The notes: generated by a model from the letters alone, not told the origin. A DNA stretch of 64,000 bases from Microvirga lotononidis (GCF_034627025.1 NZ_CP141048.1:1748001-1812000); one strand, 5' to 3'; positions 31,241 to 41,280 are shown, counted from the stretch's first letter. Numbers and translations are program-made.

Positions 31241-31260
31241 CTCCTCCCATCTGGGAGGAG
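31241..31260 (-). promoter_or_regulatory. Palindrome covering the Shine-Dalgarno of BA14K gene 2
   Basis: An 8-bp perfect inverted repeat (CTCCTCCC and GGGAGGAG, AGAT spacer) directly follows the predicted -10 element; its second arm is the ribosome-binding site, six bases before the ATG. The arrangement copies that of BA14K gene 1, although the arm sequences differ. Confidence 0.62.
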
Positions 31261-31286
31261 AACGCGAGAACCACTCGAACGGTTCC
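31261..31286 (-). promoter_or_regulatory. EcfG promoter of BA14K gene 2
   Basis: GGAAC (31286-31282) and CGTT (31264-31261) on the minus strand, 17-base spacer, 26 bases before the ATG. Confidence 0.72.
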
Positions 31287-31303
31287 GCTTTCGAGACAAC
31301 CGT

Positions 31304-32071
31304 CTACCTCTCGCGGGGCCGCGAAGCATGAAGGTCCGGCGCGATCTCGAGAGATCTCGGGACGTTCCGCCGGCCCTCCATCCGTCCCTGCCCGGTCGGA
31401 CACAGATCAAGAATAGCGCAGCGCTCGCAGGCCGGGCTCTTGAAGAAGCAGCAGCGCTGGCCATGCAGCATCATGACCTCGTGGTGGTCGTAAACCTGCT
31501 GTGCGTCCCAATCCTCGGGCAGGAGGGCGGCGAGCACCGCATGGGACGGGCCGACCGCCGTCGATTGCGGGATGAGCCCCGTTCGCTGCGCGACGCGGTG
31601 ATGATGGCTGTCGACCGGCAGAGCGGCTTTCCGCAGCTTCGAGAAAGACAGCACCGCCGCACTCGTCTTCGGCCCAACACCCGGAATGCTCTCGAGCCAC
31701 GCCCTCGCCTCGTCGACCGGCATGGTGTCCAGGAAATCGAGCGAAAGGCTGCCATGCCGCTCCTCGATGGCGCGCAGCACCGCTTGAAGACGCGGCGCCT
31801 TCTGCTCGGGCCACGTCACGCCCTGGATCGTTTCCTCCACCTCCTCGGTCGGCGCGTCCATCATGGCGCGCCAATCGGCATAGCGGCCTTTCAGCGCCTT
31901 GAAGGCGCGGCCCGAATCCGCATTGCGGGTGCGGTGGGACAGAAGCGAGGAGATCAGCTCGCTCAAAGGATCCAGGGAATGAAAGTAGGGAATCGGGCAG
32001 CCATAGACGCCGCAGAGGCGCCGATGGATCGCCAGCGCCTTCTCTTTCAGGTCCTGCAGGTCAGGATTCAT
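31304..32071 (-). CDS. Endonuclease III-like [4Fe-4S] DNA glycosylase
   Basis: A 255-residue HhH-GPD protein. The helix-hairpin-helix ESIPGVGPKTSAAVL holds the catalytic lysine K135, and the catalytic aspartate is D154 in LPVDSHHHRV. The cluster ligands C208-x6-C215-x2-C218-x5-C224 match endonuclease III exactly. It should remove oxidised pyrimidines and cut abasic sites. The Nth-typical HIFRV is HHHRV here, so it is a divergent paralogue rather than the standard Nth. ATG 32071 is chosen; the frame further upstream runs through a repeat element. Its last codons are close to the BA14K promoter region. Confidence 0.87.
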   Translation of the reverse strand: MNPDLQDLKEKALAIHRRLCGVYGCPIPYFHSLDPLSELISSLLSHRTRNADSGRAFKALKGRYADWRAMMDAPTEEVEETIQGVTWPEQKAPRLQAVLRAIEERHGSLSLDFLDTMPVDEARAWLESIPGVGPKTSAAVLSFSKLRKAALPVDSHHHRVAQRTGLIPQSTAVGPSHAVLAALLPEDWDAQQVYDHHEVMMLHGQRCCFFKSPACERCAILDLCPTGQGRMEGRRNVPRSLEIAPDLHASRPRER

Positions 32072-32113
32072 CCCGATGCAAGTCGCGAATCGGGGCTGCG
32101 GTTCCGCCTCGTC

Positions 32114-32196
32114 ATCACCGGGCCTGTCCCGGTGATCTCGATTGTATGAAGCGCCACGCTTCACCTTATCGGGATGGCCGGCACAAGGCCGGCCAT
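32114..32196. repeat. Two extragenic palindromes, family A
   Basis: Hairpin 1 is 32114-32122/32128-32136 (ATCACCGGG core, CCTGT loop, perfect). Hairpin 2 is 32174-32182/32188-32196 (ATGGCCGGC core, ACAAG loop, perfect) followed by GACG. They lie in the 184-base gap between the glycosylase start and the hslU stop; no gene is seen there. Confidence 0.78.
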
Positions 32197-32255
32197 GACG
32201 TGAGAGATGTCATTCCCAGCCAGCGACCGCCGGGGATGAAAAACGGCCCGTGCAA

Positions 32256-33566
32256 TTACAGAATGAAACGGCTCAGATCCGTGTTCTTCGCCAGCGTCTC
32301 CACTTCGCCGCGCACATAGGCGGCATCGACGGTCACCGTTTCGCCCGAGCGGTCCGGCGCGGTGAACGAGACGTCGTCGAGCACGCGCTCCAGCACCGTC
32401 TGCAAGCGGCGCGCACCGATGTTCTCGACGGAGTTGTTCACGTCGACGGCCACCTGGGCAAGCGCATCGATGGCGTCGTCCGTGAAGACGAGGCTCACGC
32501 CTTCCGTCTGCATCAGCGCAACCGATTGCTTGATGAGGCTCGCTTCCGTTTCCGTGAGGATGCGCTTGAAATCCTCCACCGTCAGCGGCGAAAGCTCGAC
32601 GCGGATCGGCAGCCGGCCCTGCAGTTCCGGCAGCAGGTCCGACGGCTTCGACACATGGAACGCGCCGGACGCGATGAAGAGGATGTGATCGGTCTTCACC
32701 GGCCCGTATTTCGTCGACACGGTCGTGCCTTCGATCAGCGGCAGCAGATCGCGCTGCACGCCTTCGCGGGACACATCCGCGCCGGTGCGGCCCTCGCGTC
32801 CGGCGATCTTGTCGATCTCGTCGAGGAACACGATGCCGTTGTTCTCCACCTGGCGCAGGGCCTCCTGAACGATGGCGTCCTGGTCGAGCATCTTGTCGGC
32901 TTCTTCCGTCACCAGCGGCTCGTAGGCCTCGCTCACGGTGGTGCGCCGCGTCTTGCGTTGTCCGCCGAAAGCCTTGCCGAACATGTCGGAGAGGTTGATC
33001 GCGCCGACCGAAGCCCCGGGCATGCCGGGAATCTCGAACATCGGCATCCCCTGCCCTCCGCCCGATTGCAGCTCGATCTCGATCTCCTTGTCGTCGAGTT
33101 CGTTGGCGCGCAGCTTGCGCCGGAACGCATCGCGCGTGGCCGCACTGGCGGTCGAGCCGACGAGCGCGTCGAGTACGCGCTCCTCCGCGGCTACATGGGC
33201 TTTCGCCTGCACCTGCCGGCGGCGCTCCTCCTTCACGAGGCCGATGCCGATCTCCACGAGATCGCGCACGATCTGCTCCACGTCGCGGCCCACATAGCCC
33301 ACTTCCGTGAACTTGGTTGCCTCGACCTTGAGGAAAGGCGCATTCGCAAGTTTGGCGAGGCGGCGGGAGATCTCGGTCTTGCCGCAGCCGGTCGGCCCGA
33401 TCATCAGAATGTTCTTCGGCGCCACTTCTTCGCGCAGGCTCCCTTCGAGCTGCTGCCGGCGCCAGCGGTTGCGCAGGGCGATGGCGACCGCGCGCTTGGC
33501 GTCGTTCTGGCCGACGATGTAGCGGTCGAGTTCGGAAACGATTTCGCGGGGAGAGAACGTGGTCAT
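32256..33566 (-). CDS. hslU: ATP-dependent protease ATPase subunit HslU
   Basis: A 436-residue AAA+ unfoldase that feeds substrates to HslV. Walker [10 protein letters not shown] is at 57-65, Walker B is in [15 protein letters not shown], and the sensor-2/arginine region [17 protein letters not shown] is present. The pore motif GYVGRD follows KFTEV. The I domain (about 110-230) is a little long. hslV lies upstream on the same strand, separated by a repeat element of ~90 bases. Confidence 0.97.
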   Translation of the reverse strand: MTTFSPREIVSELDRYIVGQNDAKRAVAIALRNRWRRQQLEGSLREEVAPKNILMIGPTGCGKTEISRRLAKLANAPFLKVEATKFTEVGYVGRDVEQIVRDLVEIGIGLVKEERRRQVQAKAHVAAEERVLDALVGSTASAATRDAFRRKLRANELDDKEIEIELQSGGGQGMPMFEIPGMPGASVGAINLSDMFGKAFGGQRKTRRTTVSEAYEPLVTEEADKMLDQDAIVQEALRQVENNGIVFLDEIDKIAGREGRTGADVSREGVQRDLLPLIEGTTVSTKYGPVKTDHILFIASGAFHVSKPSDLLPELQGRLPIRVELSPLTVEDFKRILTETEASLIKQSVALMQTEGVSLVFTDDAIDALAQVAVDVNNSVENIGARRLQTVLERVLDDVSFTAPDRSGETVTVDAAYVRGEVETLAKNTDLSRFIL

Positions 33567-33591
33567 GAGATATCTTGGCTCAAAGGGTGAT

Positions 33592-33681
33592 CGTCATCCC
33601 CGGGTCTGTTCCGGAGATCCACGCCGTTACGGCGTGGAGAGGGTGAAGACGTGGATGGTCGAGACGCGCTCGGCCATGACG
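33592..33681. repeat. Compound palindromic element between hslV and hslU
   Basis: Outer arms CGTCAT (33592-33597) and ATGACG (33676-33681) enclose a hairpin 33596-33603/33611-33618 (one mismatch) and a perfect 8-bp hairpin 33619-33626/33630-33637 with TTA loop. It lies inside the hslV-hslU operon, so it would be transcribed. Confidence 0.7.
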
Positions 33682-33686
33682 GGCCA

Positions 33687-34241
33687 TCAGGTTTCATCGA
33701 GCGTCTCGATGACGATGTTGGCGTTGGTATAGACGCAGATTTCGGCCGCGATGGCGAGGGACCGGCGCACGATCGCCTCCGCATCCATGTCGGAATCGGC
33801 GAGCGCCCGCGCGGCCGCGAGGGCGTAGTTGCCGCCGGAGCCGATGGCCATGATGCCGTTCTCCGGCTCCAGCACGTCGCCCGCGCCGGAGAGGAGCAGG
33901 CCCACCTCCTTGTCGGCCACGAGCATCATGGCTTCGAGGCGGCGCAGGTAACGGTCGGTGCGCCAGTCCTTGGTGAGTTCGACGCAGGCGCGGGTGAGCT
34001 GGCCGGGATATTGCTCGAGCTTGGCCTCGAGGCGCTCGAACAGGGTGAAGGCGTCGGCCGTGGAGCCGGCGAAACCGCCGATCACGCCGCCCTTGGCGAG
34101 GCGGCGGACCTTCCGCGCATTGCCCTTCACCACGGTCTGGCCGAGGCTCACCTGCCCGTCGCCCCCGATGACGACGCGGCCGCCTTTGCGGACCATGAGG
34201 ATCGTAGTGGCATGCATGCGGGGGGTGGCGTCTTCGGACAC
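33687..34241 (-). CDS. hslV: ATP-dependent protease peptidase subunit HslV
   Basis: A 184-residue N-terminal-threonine peptidase. The mature enzyme should begin at the first Thr of [33 protein letters not shown] and the [20 protein letters not shown] block follow. Alphaproteobacterial HslV carries a short propeptide before this Thr. I choose GTG 34241 because GGAG lies ten bases before it; ATG 34217 (giving just MHA before the Thr) is possible. It is divergent from hisB, as usual in the order. Confidence 0.95.
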   Translation of the reverse strand: MSEDATPRMHATTILMVRKGGRVVIGGDGQVSLGQTVVKGNARKVRRLAKGGVIGGFAGSTADAFTLFERLEAKLEQYPGQLTRACVELTKDWRTDRYLRRLEAMMLVADKEVGLLLSGAGDVLEPENGIMAIGSGGNYALAAARALADSDMDAEAIVRRSLAIAAEICVYTNANIVIETLDET

Positions 34242-34395
34242 GAGGGTCAAACTCCGGAGGGCGAGAATCGGTCGGCATCGGCCACAGGGCCGTTTCATGG
34301 CCTGACTTAATCACTGATCAGCCAAAAGCAACGCGGGTGGCATTTCTCGCCGCGGCTTGCTAGAAGGCCCGTCTCTGGTTCCGCAAAGGATTTTG

Positions 34396-34986
34396 ATGAT
34401 GCGCTCCGCGAGCGTCAGCCGTCGCACCGCCGAGACCGATGTCGCCGTGTCGATCGCCCTCGATGGCACCGGCAAGGCCGAGATCTCCACGGGGGTCGGC
34501 TTCCTCGACCATATGCTCGAACTGTTCGCCCGACACGGTCTCTTCGACCTGACCGTGAAGGTGAACGGCGACCTCCATGTGGACCAGCATCATACGACCG
34601 AGGATACGGGCATCGCGCTCGGCCAGGCCATCCTGCAGGCGCTTGGCGACAAAAAGGGCATCTCGCGCTATGCCGATATCCATCTGCCGATGGACGAGAC
34701 CTTGACGCGCGTCGCCCTCGACATATCGGGCCGCCCCTTCCTGGTGTTCCGGACCACGTTCCCGACGGAGAAGATCGGCGTTTTCGACACCGAACTGGTG
34801 CGCGAGTTCCATCAGGCCTTCGCCATCAATGCCGGGCTGACGCTGCACGTGGAGACGCTCTACGGGGAGAACAGCCACCATATCGCCGAGAGCTGCTTCA
34901 AGGGCTTGGCACGGGCCTTGCGTCAGGCCGTGGCACTGGACCCAAGGGAAGAGGGCCGCGTTCCCTCCACCAAGGGTACGCTCTAG
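34396..34986 (+). CDS. hisB: Imidazoleglycerol-phosphate dehydratase
   Basis: A 196-residue monofunctional HisB (no phosphatase fusion), catalysing step 6 of histidine synthesis. The metal-binding motifs [20 protein letters not shown] and [19 protein letters not shown] are intact, and [20 protein letters not shown] is typical. ATG 34396 follows AAAGGA by five bases; a second ATG follows it directly. It starts the his block of the window. Confidence 0.97.
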   Translation: MMRSASVSRRTAETDVAVSIALDGTGKAEISTGVGFLDHMLELFARHGLFDLTVKVNGDLHVDQHHTTEDTGIALGQAILQALGDKKGISRYADIHLPMDETLTRVALDISGRPFLVFRTTFPTEKIGVFDTELVREFHQAFAINAGLTLHVETLYGENSHHIAESCFKGLARALRQAVALDPREEGRVPSTKGTL

Positions 34987-34987
34987 A

Positions 34988-35030
34988 GCATTTTTCGGTG
35001 AAGTGGGTCCGGTTCACCGTCAAAAAATGC
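34988..35030. repeat. Extragenic palindrome, AGAGCATTTTT type
   Basis: Nested repeat: GCATTTTT (34988-34995) pairs with AAAAATGC (35023-35030) and GGTGAA (34997-35002) with TTCACC (35013-35018). Elements of this kind (AGAGCATTTT...AAAATGCG) are common between genes of Hyphomicrobiales. It starts at the hisB stop, within the his operon. Confidence 0.7.
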
Positions 35031-35152
35031 GACCAAGTGAAGATGAGAGACGATTCCACGACAGTGGAAGCAGCTCTAAGTTCTAAGCAAGACCCCTGTC
35101 CGGCGGGCACGCCAGCGTCATCTCGCCGGGCGGGACTTGAGGAAACGTCGCC

Positions 35153-35644
35153 ATGACCACCTATACCCTGCACCTCCCGCGCGACGCGCGGCCGGGTGAT
35201 CCGACGGCTCTGGAGGATTCCGAGCTCGTGAAGGACGCCTTCTCCTGGGGGGCCTTCTTCTTCACCTTCCTGTGGTTCTTCTATCACCGGCTGTGGCTCG
35301 CCGGGATCGGCGTGCTGATCGTCGTCTTCGCTTTCGGCGGCCTCCTGACCCTGCTCGACGTGCATCCGCTCGCAGGCTCCATCGCGCAGCTCTTGCTCCA
35401 GGCCCTGATCGGGCTCGAAGCCAACAGCCTGCGCCGCTGGACCTTAAGCCGCCGCGGCTTGGCCATGGTCGATGCGGTTACGGCGGAGGACCTGGACGAC
35501 GCGGAGGCCAAGGCCTTCGCCCGCTGGCTCGAGGCCAGGCCGTCCGTTCCGTCCCGCGTTCCGTCGGCCTCGGCGGTCCTGTCCACCCCCCGGAGGTCGG
35601 AGCCGGTCATCGGCCTCTTCCCCGATGCGGAGCGTCCCCGGTGA
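35153..35644 (+). CDS. DUF2628 membrane protein in the his operon
   Basis: A 163-residue protein with two or three membrane segments (about 31-48, 51-69 and 76-90) after a short soluble start, and an acidic/proline-rich C-terminal tail. [20 protein letters not shown] and [15 protein letters not shown] are typical of DUF2628. The place between hisB and hisH is conserved in Hyphomicrobiales, but its role is unknown. Its stop overlaps the hisH GTG start. Confidence 0.85.
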   Translation: MTTYTLHLPRDARPGDPTALEDSELVKDAFSWGAFFFTFLWFFYHRLWLAGIGVLIVVFAFGGLLTLLDVHPLAGSIAQLLLQALIGLEANSLRRWTLSRRGLAMVDAVTAEDLDDAEAKAFARWLEARPSVPSRVPSASAVLSTPRRSEPVIGLFPDAERPR

Positions 35645-36291
35645 GCGTCGTCATCATCGATTACGGGTCCGGCAATCTGCACTCCGCCGCCAAGGCTTTC
35701 GAGCGGGCGGCCCGCGAGGCACAGCTCGATCTCTCCATCGCCGTCTCGTCCGACCCGGCTCTCGTCGCCAAGGCGGACCGGATCGTGCTGCCGGGCGTCG
35801 GCGCCTTCGCCGATTGCCGCCGCGGCCTCGATGCCGTGCCCGGCATGGTGGAGGCGCTGCAGCGGCGCGTCCACGAGGACAAGCGGCCCTTCCTCGGCAT
35901 CTGCGTCGGCATGCAGCTCATGGCGACCCGGGGGCTGGAGCATACGACGAGCTACGGGCTCGATTGGATCCATGGCGACGTGAAGGCGATCACGCCGAGC
36001 GATCCGTCCCTCAAGATCCCGCATATGGGCTGGAACACGCTCGAAGCGGCGAAGCCGCATCCGCTGCTGGAGGGCATTCCGACCGGGCCGGACGGGCTGC
36101 ACGCCTATTTCGTCCATTCCTACGCGCTCTCGCCGGAAAACCCGGACGACGTGGTCGCCACCACCGATTACGGTGGGCCGGTGACGTCCATCGTCGGGCG
36201 GGACAACCTCGTCGGCACCCAGTTTCATCCCGAGAAGAGCCAGGCGCTCGGCCTCAAGCTCATCGCCAATTTTTTAAGGTGGCGCCCGTGA
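35641..36291 (+). CDS. hisH: Imidazole glycerol phosphate synthase, glutaminase subunit
   Basis: A 216-residue class I glutamine amidotransferase giving ammonia to HisF. The triad is C88 ([11 protein letters not shown]), H196 and E198 ([10 protein letters not shown]). GTG 35641 overlaps the preceding stop (GTGA); [10 protein letters not shown] at the N-terminus confirms the start. Coupled to hisA by another GTGA overlap. Confidence 0.96.
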   Translation: MSVVIIDYGSGNLHSAAKAFERAAREAQLDLSIAVSSDPALVAKADRIVLPGVGAFADCRRGLDAVPGMVEALQRRVHEDKRPFLGICVGMQLMATRGLEHTTSYGLDWIHGDVKAITPSDPSLKIPHMGWNTLEAAKPHPLLEGIPTGPDGLHAYFVHSYALSPENPDDVVATTDYGGPVTSIVGRDNLVGTQFHPEKSQALGLKLIANFLRWRP

Positions 36292-37055
36292 TTCTTTATC
36301 CCGCGATCGATCTGAAGGAAGGCCGCTGCGTCCGCCTCATACAAGGCGACATGGACCAGGCGACGGTGTTCAACGACGATCCGGCCGATCAGGCCGCGAC
36401 CTTCGAGGCCCAGGGCTTCGAGTGGCTGCACGTGGTCGACCTCGACGGCGCCTTCGCCGGCAAGCCGATGAACGCCTCCGCCGTGGAGACCATCCTGAAG
36501 CGGGTCTCGATCCCGGTGCAGCTCGGCGGCGGTATCCGCGACATGAAGACGGTGGACGGCTGGCTCGGGAAGGGCGTGTCCCGCGTCATCATCGGCACGG
36601 CCGCCGTGCGCGATCCGGCCTTCGTGCGCGAGGCCGCGCGCCTCCATCCGGGCAAGATCGCGGTCGGGATCGACGCCAAGGACGGGCTGGTCGCCGTCGA
36701 AGGATGGGCGCAGACCTCTACCCTGTCGGCGGAGGAACTCGGCCGCCGCTTCGAGGATGCGGGCGTCGCCGCCATCATCTACACGGACATCGCCCGCGAC
36801 GGCATCCTGAAGGGCCTCAACTTCCCCATGACCCTGGGGCTCGCCCGCGCGGTCTCGATCCCGGTCATCGCCTCGGGCGGCCTCGCCTCCATGGCCGATA
36901 TCGAGCGTCTCACCCAACCCGACTGTGCCGTCCTCAACGGCGCCATCTCCGGCCGGGCCCTCTATGACGGACGCATCGATCCGGAGGAGGCGCTGGCGCT
37001 GTTGAAATCAGTTCAGCGGGTTCAGAATGCGGAGCCTGTCAAGGTCGGTTCTTGA
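36288..37055 (+). CDS. hisA: ProFAR isomerase
   Basis: A 255-residue TIM-barrel isomerase of histidine synthesis. D8 ([10 protein letters not shown]) and the aspartate of [13 protein letters not shown] are the catalytic pair; [10 protein letters not shown] and IASGGLAS are the phosphate-binding loops. Start is GTG overlapping the hisH stop. Its natural follower hisF is displaced by ~870 bases carrying a gene on the opposite strand. Confidence 0.96.
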   Translation: MILYPAIDLKEGRCVRLIQGDMDQATVFNDDPADQAATFEAQGFEWLHVVDLDGAFAGKPMNASAVETILKRVSIPVQLGGGIRDMKTVDGWLGKGVSRVIIGTAAVRDPAFVREAARLHPGKIAVGIDAKDGLVAVEGWAQTSTLSAEELGRRFEDAGVAAIIYTDIARDGILKGLNFPMTLGLARAVSIPVIASGGLASMADIERLTQPDCAVLNGAISGRALYDGRIDPEEALALLKSVQRVQNAEPVKVGS

Positions 37056-37151
37056 CGGTTCTTATTTTGTTCGGGTATGATGATCCGCAAGTGGACTGGG
37101 GGATGTTCTCGGTCGGCGTCGGGCCTCGGTTTTCTCCGGGGCCTTTCGCTT

Positions 37152-37895
37152 TTAGGGGAAGATCTTCAATCCCCATCCGAAAGTTTTTCCTGCCGGACTT
37201 CGACGGAATTTCTCGGCCAGGATCGCCCTCGTCCTGTTCGACTGGCCCGGCCTCAGTACACCCAGTCCGATAGGTCGGGCGACCAGGTCGGCGAGCTGCA
37301 ATCCTGATGAATTCGCCTTCTTGTCCGCAAAGCAGATGTCGAGCTCCGTCATGTCGGTCTGCGTGTAGTTGCCGCGATCTCTGATTCTTCTGAGCTCCAG
37401 CTCCAGGATATTGTCTTCCTTGGCGCCTCGTCTCTCGAACATGCAATGGGCCACCTTGCCCTTCTGTTCGTTCTCCATCAGGAACGCGTGCGTTCTCTCC
37501 ATGCAGAACTGCAATCCGATGTGGTAGGGATTTTCAGGCGAAGCATAGCGTAGCTTGAGTTTTCTCTTGTCTATGGCACTGGCGACCAGGGTAAATTCGG
37601 AACGGCGTACGAGGCCGGACAATTCGTCCATGAATCGCTGCCTGACATCCTGGTTTTGGAGAAACTTGAAGGGCGCCTGCTGCTTCCTGATTTCACGTTC
37701 GTGGAGGATGACCATGTCGTGCCCGAACCAGCGGAATTTAAAGTCCTGGATCGCCGGTACAATTTCCCTTACGTAATCTGACTTCTTGAAAATGCAGAAT
37801 GCCAGGACGAAGAGGGGAAAGTCTTCGTTGATCGAAGTGAGATCATGGTCACCGCTTTCATCAACGTAGATGACATAATCGGAAAACGATGGCAT
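37152..37895 (-). CDS. DUF3800 protein inserted between hisA and hisF
   Basis: A 247-residue protein with the DUF3800 signature: [12 protein letters not shown] near the N-terminus and [16 protein letters not shown] near the C-terminus, plus acidic residues between (FDKRKLK-type strand and [10 protein letters not shown]). The fold is RNase H-like, and such genes are often found in mobile or defence-related loci, but no activity is proven. ATG 37895 follows TGGGGA; earlier in-frame ATGs are possible. GC is about 48% in 37501-37560 against 72% in 38401-38460 of hisF, so it is probably acquired. It is divergent from hisF by 31 bases. Confidence 0.82.
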   Translation of the reverse strand: MPSFSDYVIYVDESGDHDLTSINEDFPLFVLAFCIFKKSDYVREIVPAIQDFKFRWFGHDMVILHEREIRKQQAPFKFLQNQDVRQRFMDELSGLVRRSEFTLVASAIDKRKLKLRYASPENPYHIGLQFCMERTHAFLMENEQKGKVAHCMFERRGAKEDNILELELRRIRDRGNYTQTDMTELDICFADKKANSSGLQLADLVARPIGLGVLRPGQSNRTRAILAEKFRRSPAGKTFGWGLKIFP

Positions 37896-37926
37896 TCGAT
37901 CCCCAGTCATGGGCAGGTGTAATGTT

Positions 37927-38730
37927 ATGTTGAAAGTTCGCCTCATTCCCTGTTTGGATGTCAAGGACGGGCGCGTCGTGAAGGGCGTGCAGTTCGTCGA
38001 CCTCGTCGATGCGGGCGATCCGGTGGAAGCGGCGAAGGCCTATGATGCGGCCGGCGCCGACGAGCTGTGCTTTCTCGACATCACCGCGAGCCACGAGGCG
38101 AGGGGGATCCTGCTCGACGCGGTGCAGCGCACGGCCGAGGCCTGCTTCATGCCGCTGACCGTGGGCGGCGGCGTGCGCACCGTGGAGGACATCCGCAAGC
38201 TCCTGCTCGCGGGCGCCGACAAGGTCTCGATCAACACCGCTGCCGTGAAGAACCCGGATTTCGTGCGCGAGGCCGCGGAAAAGTTCGGCGCGCAGTGCAT
38301 CGTCGTCGCCATCGACGCCAAGAAGGTGTCGGGGGAGGGCGAGGCGCCGCGTTGGGAAATCTTCACCCATGGCGGCCGCACCGCCACGGGCATCGACGCC
38401 GTCGCGTTCGCCCGGCAGGTGGCGGAGCTGGGGGCAGGGGAGTTGCTCGTCACCTCCATGGACCGGGACGGCACCAAGGGCGGCTACGATCTCGCGCTGG
38501 TGCGCGCCATCGCGGACGCGGTCTCCGTGCCTGTCATCGCCTCGGGCGGCGTCGGCAAACTCGACCACCTGGTCGACGGCGTCGAGAAGGGCCATGCCAG
38601 CGCCGTTCTCGCGGCGTCCATCTTCCATTTCGGCACCCACACGATTTCGGAAGCCAAGGGCTACATGGCCGGCAAGGGCCTCAAGATGCGGCTGGACGAG
38701 CCGGCGCGACGCCCTGCCGACCGGCATTGA
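37927..38730 (+). CDS. hisF: Imidazole glycerol phosphate synthase, cyclase subunit
   Basis: A 267-residue TIM-barrel cyclase making IGP and AICAR from PRFAR and ammonia from HisH. D11 ([16 protein letters not shown]) and the aspartate of [13 protein letters not shown] are the catalytic pair. ATG 37927 starts the conserved sequence. Because a divergent gene lies directly upstream, hisF must have its own promoter in the short 37896-37926 gap or inside the inserted gene. Confidence 0.96.
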   Translation: MLKVRLIPCLDVKDGRVVKGVQFVDLVDAGDPVEAAKAYDAAGADELCFLDITASHEARGILLDAVQRTAEACFMPLTVGGGVRTVEDIRKLLLAGADKVSINTAAVKNPDFVREAAEKFGAQCIVVAIDAKKVSGEGEAPRWEIFTHGGRTATGIDAVAFARQVAELGAGELLVTSMDRDGTKGGYDLALVRAIADAVSVPVIASGGVGKLDHLVDGVEKGHASAVLAASIFHFGTHTISEAKGYMAGKGLKMRLDEPARRPADRH

Positions 38731-38781
38731 TGCGGGTTCGACGACAACCGCAAATCCAGACATCACGAAGGAATCTGGCCC

Positions 38782-39531
38782 ATGACGATCTCCAACGAGG
38801 ATGATCTGGACAAGCTCAAGGAGATCGGCAGGATCGTCGCCAATACCCTCGAGGCCATGGCTGCGGCCCTCGAGCCGGGCATGACGACGGCGGAGCTCGA
38901 CATGATCGGCCGCAAGCTTCTCGAACAGGCGGGCGCCCGTTCCGGTCCGGAACTCGTTTACGATTTTCCCGGCGCAACCTGCATCAGCGTGAACGAGCAG
39001 GTCGCCCACGGCATTCCCGGACCACGCCGGATCGAGGCAGGCGATCTCGTGAATATCGATATCTCGGCGGAGAAGAACGGAATCTATGCCGATACCGGCG
39101 CCTCCTTCGCCGTTCCGCCGGTCACCAACGCCACGAAGCGGCTCTGCCGGGACGGGCGGCGCGCCATGTGGGTCGGCCTGCGCCAGGTCGGCGCCGACAG
39201 GCCGATCGCCGGGATCGGCCAGGCCATCGGTCAATTCGCCGAGAAGAACGGCTATACCCTGGTCCGCAACCTGGCGAGCCACGGCATCGGCCACTCCCTT
39301 CATGAAGAGCCGGGCGAAATTCCCACCTGGCCCGACCGCTCCGAGAGGCGGATCATGAACGAGGGCCTCGTCTTCACAGTGGAGCCCTTCCTGTCGATGG
39401 GCGCGAACTGGGCGACGGACGGAGACGATGACTGGACCCTGCTCAGCGATCCGCGCGCACCGACGGTGCAATACGAACATACGGTCGTCGCCACCCGCAA
39501 CGGTCCTCTCGTCGTCACATTACCGGGCTGA
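38782..39531 (+). CDS. map: Methionine aminopeptidase, type I
   Basis: A 249-residue enzyme that removes N-terminal methionine. The two-metal site is visible as D93, D104, H167, E201 and E232, with H174 as a further conserved histidine ([16 protein letters not shown]). It lies between hisF and hisE, so it may be a second copy of map in this genome rather than the housekeeping one; [19 protein letters not shown] is standard. Confidence 0.93.
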   Translation: MTISNEDDLDKLKEIGRIVANTLEAMAAALEPGMTTAELDMIGRKLLEQAGARSGPELVYDFPGATCISVNEQVAHGIPGPRRIEAGDLVNIDISAEKNGIYADTGASFAVPPVTNATKRLCRDGRRAMWVGLRQVGADRPIAGIGQAIGQFAEKNGYTLVRNLASHGIGHSLHEEPGEIPTWPDRSERRIMNEGLVFTVEPFLSMGANWATDGDDDWTLLSDPRAPTVQYEHTVVATRNGPLVVTLPG

Positions 39532-39538
39532 TCCAACC

Positions 39539-39859
39539 ATGACCTCCTTCACCCTCGACGATCTCGCTCGCATCGTGGCCGAGCGTGCGGCCGCACCGGC
39601 GACCGAGTCCTATACGGCCAAGTTGATCGGTGGCGGGCCGGCCAAGGCGGCCAAGAAGCTGGGGGAGGAGGCCGTGGAGGCCGCCATCGCGGCCGTCCAG
39701 GGCGACCGGCAGAACCTCACGGCCGAGGCGGCCGATGTGCTGTATCACCTTTTGGTCGTGTTGCAGGGCGCCAATATTCCACTAAGTGACGTGATGGCCG
39801 AATTGGAGCGCCGCACGGCGCAGTCGGGTCTCGCGGAGAAGGCCGCCCGCAAGGCCTAA
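39539..39859 (+). CDS. hisE: Phosphoribosyl-ATP pyrophosphatase
   Basis: A 106-residue MazG-like enzyme for step 2 of histidine synthesis. [29 protein letters not shown] and [13 protein letters not shown] carry the metal-binding glutamates and aspartate. ATG 39539 starts after the map stop by seven bases. Not fused to hisI. Confidence 0.95.
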   Translation: MTSFTLDDLARIVAERAAAPATESYTAKLIGGGPAKAAKKLGEEAVEAAIAAVQGDRQNLTAEAADVLYHLLVVLQGANIPLSDVMAELERRTAQSGLAEKAARKA

Positions 39860-39880
39860 AATTGGAAAGAGGTGGTTCGC

Positions 39881-40858
39881 ATGGACCAGCCCAACCTGGT
39901 GTCCGCCGCCGAGGACGATGACGGCCTCTCGCCCTATCGCACGTTCTCGCGCGACGAATGGGCTCGGTTGCGCGCCGATGCGCCCATGACGCTGACGGCC
40001 GACGAGGTGGTTCAGCTGCAATCCCTCAACGATCCGATTTCGCTCGACGAGGTGGCGGCGATCTACCTGCCGCTCTCGCGCCTGCTGTCGCTCTACGTCG
40101 CGGCGACGCAGGGGCTGTTCAAGGCGACCCAGCGCTTCCTCCTTGCCGAGCAACAGGAGAAGGTGCCCTACATCATCGGCGTGGCGGGCTCGGTGGCGGT
40201 CGGCAAATCCACCACGGCCCGCGTGCTGAAAGCCCTTCTCGCCCGCTGGCCCAACACGCCCAAGGTCGACCTCGTCACCACGGACGGGTTCCTCCTCCCC
40301 AACTCCGAGCTGACACGGCTCAACCTGATGGAGCGCAAGGGTTTTCCGGAGAGTTACGACACGGGAAAGCTCCTGCATTTCCTCGCCGACATCAAGGCCG
40401 GCAAGCGCAACGTGAAGGCGCCGCTCTACTCCCACCTCGTCTATGACGTGGTGCCCGGCGAGGAGACGAATGTCGACCGTCCGGACATCCTGATCGTCGA
40501 GGGACTCAACGTGCTCCAGCCGGCGCGCATGCCCAAGGACGGCACGGCCATTCCCTTCGTGTCCGATTTCTTCGATTTCTCGGTCTATATCGACGCCGAC
40601 GAGGCCGACCTGCACCGCTGGTACGTGAACCGGTTCCTGCGCCTGCGGCACACCGCCTTCCGGGATCCCCTGTCCTATTTCCGGCGCTATGCGGAACTCG
40701 CGGAAGCGGATGCCATCGCCATCGCCGAGGGCCTGTGGAACCGCATCAACCTGGTGAACCTGCAGGAGAACATCGTGCCGACCCGCCAACGCGCGAGCCT
40801 GATCCTGAAGAAAGGCCCGAGCCACCGGATCGAAACGGTGGCGCTGAGAAGGCTGTGA
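39881..40858 (+). CDS. coaA: Pantothenate kinase, type I
   Basis: A 325-residue P-loop kinase for the first step of CoA synthesis. Walker A is 103-110 (GSVAVGKST); [27 protein letters not shown] and the C-terminal [10 protein letters not shown] are typical. I choose ATG 39881 because GAAAGAGG (39865-39872) lies eight bases before it; the earlier GTG 39872 overlaps that Shine-Dalgarno. It follows hisE directly, a known order in Hyphomicrobiales. Confidence 0.95.
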   Translation: MDQPNLVSAAEDDDGLSPYRTFSRDEWARLRADAPMTLTADEVVQLQSLNDPISLDEVAAIYLPLSRLLSLYVAATQGLFKATQRFLLAEQQEKVPYIIGVAGSVAVGKSTTARVLKALLARWPNTPKVDLVTTDGFLLPNSELTRLNLMERKGFPESYDTGKLLHFLADIKAGKRNVKAPLYSHLVYDVVPGEETNVDRPDILIVEGLNVLQPARMPKDGTAIPFVSDFFDFSVYIDADEADLHRWYVNRFLRLRHTAFRDPLSYFRRYAELAEADAIAIAEGLWNRINLVNLQENIVPTRQRASLILKKGPSHRIETVALRRL

Positions 40859-40903
40859 GCGGGACCCGGGCTCCCCTTCTTCTTCAATCCCGTCCGAGCC
40901 GGC

Positions 40904-41167
40904 TCATTCCTGCCGACGCAGAAACGTGCCGAAGCCCATCAGAAGCAATCCGAACCCGCTGCCGAACATGGCGAGAAGGCCGAGACCGACCGGATTGTCG
41001 CCGGCCCATCCGAAAATGACGGACGACAGCAGCGGCAACCAGGAACCGACCGTCAGGAACCTGCCGGCACAGAGCACGTAACGACAAACACGGTTGCGAG
41101 CGGTCGAGGCCGGCATGACCATGATGACGGCAATGGGGAGTGCTAAAAGCCAAATCCAATCGAGCAA
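40904..41167 (-). CDS. Small hypothetical membrane protein
   Basis: An 87-residue frame, convergent with coaA, with three predicted membrane segments (3-21, about 36-53 and 59-81) and a basic end (FLRRQE). The start would be TTG with a poor Shine-Dalgarno; a later start is possible. Hydrophobic pattern and empty surroundings support it, but no family is recognised. Its upstream end overlaps the AT-rich region before the DUF202 gene. Confidence 0.45.
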   Translation of the reverse strand: MLDWIWLLALPIAVIMVMPASTARNRVCRYVLCAGRFLTVGSWLPLLSSVIFGWAGDNPVGLGLLAMFGSGFGLLLMGFGTFLRRQE

Positions 41168-41280
41168 CTTGTTTTCAACCTTCGTACAGAAATGTTATGT
41201 ATTAACATATATCCTATGGGAACGTTTGTTCAACCACTTCCTGATTGTGAACGTTGTGCCTCCACATCCAAGGAGGATCC

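Noticed and set aside
32072..32164. Longer N-terminus of the endonuclease III-like protein
   Set aside because: The additional 31 codons read through the family A palindrome at 32114-32136, so they are unlikely to be part of the gene.
41219..41255. EcfG promoter before the DUF202 gene
   Set aside because: GGAAC is present at 41219-41223, but the next CGTT is 28 bases away (41252-41255), outside the allowed 16-17 spacing.
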